A stretch of 64,000 bases of DNA, from NCBI RefSeq assembly GCF_004135405.1, contig NZ_CP035491.1, positions 2,356,001 to 2,420,000 of the forward strand, in the 5' to 3' direction. This DNA is from Agromyces protaetiae (GTDB lineage: Bacteria > Actinomycetota > Actinomycetes > Actinomycetales > Microbacteriaceae). The notes beneath the pieces are model-generated. The model saw nothing but the letters and a program-made list of their open reading frames with translations. It was not told the DNA's origin and ran no database searches. Below are positions 62,885 to 64,000 of the stretch, piece by piece (the stretch's first letter is position 1; every line of letters begins with the position of its first letter). The position numbers and the translations under genes are program-made.

Positions 62885-63232
62885 ATGACTGAACTCGTCT
62901 TGGACCTGGCCGACAAGGTCGCCGGAGTCGGCGTGCGCGCCTCTTACGGCGAGAAGGTCGAGGTCGGTGATTCGACCGTGCTGCCGGTCGCGCTCGGCTG
63001 GTACGGCTTCGGCGGCGGCACCGGGACGGGCACCGACCAGAAGGGGGACACGGGCGAGGGGACCGGCGGCGGTGGCGGCGGCGTTTCCATTCCGCTCGGC
63101 GCATACGTCGGTCGCCCGGGTGGCGAGGTCCGCTTCGAACCGAACCTCATCGGGTTGCTCCTCGTCGCGACGCCGCTGGTGTGGGTGCTCGGCAAGTCCC
63201 TGCGCTGGATCATCCGCGCGCTCAAGCACTGA
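62885..63232 (+). CDS. GerW (YtfJ)-family protein
   Basis: 115 residues. ASYGEKVEVGDSTVLPVALGWYG, then the diagnostic glycine-rich FGGGTGTGTD...GTGGGGGG and a C-terminal hydrophobic helix (LIGLLLVATPLVWVLGKSL). In Bacillus YtfJ/GerW is a spore-coat germination protein; in non-sporulating actinobacteria its role is unknown. Rather short for the family. Confidence 0.75.
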   Translation: MTELVLDLADKVAGVGVRASYGEKVEVGDSTVLPVALGWYGFGGGTGTGTDQKGDTGEGTGGGGGGVSIPLGAYVGRPGGEVRFEPNLIGLLLVATPLVWVLGKSLRWIIRALKH

Positions 63233-63301
63233 ACGCACCCGCTGAAGCGACCCGTCGCGCGTCATGCGCTGGTGTTCGCCGACGCGTGTCTGCCTGCGGG
63301 C

Positions 63302-63307
63302 GTATAC
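63302..63307 (+). promoter_or_regulatory. -10 element ahead of the TPP riboswitch
   Basis: TATACT, the closest match to the TATAAT consensus in this region, 12 bases before the riboswitch. No clear -35. Confidence 0.5.
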
Positions 63308-63318
63308 TCGTGCTCTGA

Positions 63319-63408
63319 ACACGGGAGTCCGGTGAGCCGGGCTGAGAGGAAGGTTCTCCAACCTTCGACCGTCGAACCTGATCTGGGTCATGCCAGCGCA
63401 GGGAGGGC
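63319..63408 (+). ncRNA. TPP riboswitch (THI element)
   Basis: Carries the conserved cores GGGCTGAGAGG and CGAACCTGATCTGGGTCATGCCAGCG-GGGA, in the right order and spacing. It binds thiamine pyrophosphate and lowers expression of the gene downstream, here a probable thiamine-precursor transporter. Distance from its end to the start codon is about 50 bases. Confidence 0.93.
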
Positions 63409-63459
63409 ATCCATTCTCGAATCCCGTGCCGCTTTCCATCTCACGAAAGGGCACGATCA

Positions 63460-64000
63460 GTGCACACCGAACAAGCACCTGAAATCACCGACACCGTCGC
63501 GCCGCGACGGCTCTTCGACGCCAAGTGGCGGGTTGTCGACATCGTCGTCGCCGCCGTGATCGGCGTCGCCACGGGCCTCCTGTTCCTCTTCTGGAACAAC
63601 GTCGGCTACGCGTGGTTCTCCGCGGCCGACGCCGTCACCCCGGGACTCGGCGGCATCGCCGTCGGCATCTGGTTGATCGGCGGCGTCCTGGGCGGGCTCA
63701 TCATCCGGAAACCCGGCGCCGCGCTCTTCGTCGAGCTCCTCGCGGCGATCGTGTCGGCCCTCGTCGGAAACCAGTGGGGCATCGAGACGCTCTACTCGGG
63801 CCTCGCACAGGGACTCGGCGCCGAACTCGTCTTCGCGCTCTTCCTCTATCGTCGGTTCGGCATCGTGCCCGCGGTGCTTGCCGGCGCTGCAGCGGGCCTC
63901 GGCGCGTGGACGCTCGAACTCTTCACGTCGGGCAACCTGCAGAAGTCTCCCGAATTCCTCGGCCTCTACCTCGGCACCATCCTGATCTCGGGCGCCGTGC
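63460..64000 (+). CDS. ECF transporter S component (YkoE-like), 5' part
   Basis: 180 codons visible, continuing past the window. GTG at 63460 with AAAGGG eight bases upstream. Short charged N-terminus (RRLFDAKWRVVD) then several hydrophobic helices (VVAAVIGVATGLLFLFW, AVGIWLIGGVLGGLII, ALFVELLAAIVSALVG), a YkoE-type pattern. With the TPP riboswitch it is probably the thiamine or hydroxymethylpyrimidine-binding subunit of an ECF importer; the ATPase and T subunits are expected downstream. Confidence 0.88.
   Translation, partial: MHTEQAPEITDTVAPRRLFDAKWRVVDIVVAAVIGVATGLLFLFWNNVGYAWFSAADAVTPGLGGIAVGIWLIGGVLGGLIIRKPGAALFVELLAAIVSALVGNQWGIETLYSGLAQGLGAELVFALFLYRRFGIVPAVLAGAAAGLGAWTLELFTSGNLQKSPEFLGLYLGTILISGAV

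Overview
The window is about 70% GC, with genes packed on both strands and no gap without a gene longer than about 260 bases. Gene content and order (rnc-mutM-smc-ftsY-ffh ... rpsP-khpA-rimM-trmD ... rplS-lepB-rnhB-DUF2469-yraN-comM-dprA ... xerC ... rpsB-tsf-pyrH-frr-cdsA) are the conserved housekeeping block of high-GC Actinobacteria. The accessory genes woven into it (FemX-type peptidyl transferase, LVIVD-repeat protein with a DUF305 lipoprotein, DUF2004-like protein beside ftsY, DivIVA-like coiled-coil protein, actinobacterial GlgE) point to the Micrococcales, probably Microbacteriaceae (Agromyces-like). The family call is inference; the phylum is secure. I saw no mobile element, CRISPR array, rRNA or tRNA.

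Layout. 1-9.2 kb: end of rnc, mutM, a double-GNAT gene facing smc, then ftsY and ffh (chromosome organisation and signal-recognition particle). 9.2-16.5 kb: accessory block with a three-gene minus-strand operon (SpeE-like, LVIVD protein, DUF305 lipoprotein), a frameshifted femX-like gene, a family 1 beta-glucosidase behind a palindromic operator, and a GCS2-type ligase. 16.7-28.6 kb: ribosome maturation, tRNA methylation, a CbiX-type chelatase behind a GlnR-like box, methionine aminopeptidase, L19, signal peptidase, RNase HII, competence and recombination genes. 28.7-36.3 kb: M23 peptidase, rpsB-tsf, pyrH (frameshifted as read), frr, cdsA, DivIVA-domain and SLT-like cell-envelope genes, hydrolase. 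36.3-41.1 kb: large coiled-coil protein, a membrane/lipoprotein hybrid and a thioredoxin-TPR protein. 41-51 kb: glycogen metabolism (glgB, glgE, glgP, glgX) with a ybaK-type deacylase. 50.6-63.2 kb: cysteine desulfurase-mnmA, ligA, Tat phosphoesterase, gatCAB, dinB and a GerW-like protein. 63.2-64 kb: TPP riboswitch and the start of an ECF transporter S component.

Three properties recur. (1) At least a dozen genes have a TAnnnT-like hexamer ending 6-7 bases before the start codon and no Shine-Dalgarno, the pattern of leaderless mRNAs; in one place two divergent genes share a single palindromic -10. (2) A short word, GRGRCATCC, is scattered about tenfold above expectation on both strands, inside genes and in many of the gaps, once as a 23-bp perfect palindrome. 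(3) Two genes (pyrH and femX-like) are each broken by loss of one G in a G-run; since pyrH should be essential, this probably marks residual homopolymer errors in the assembly rather than gene decay.
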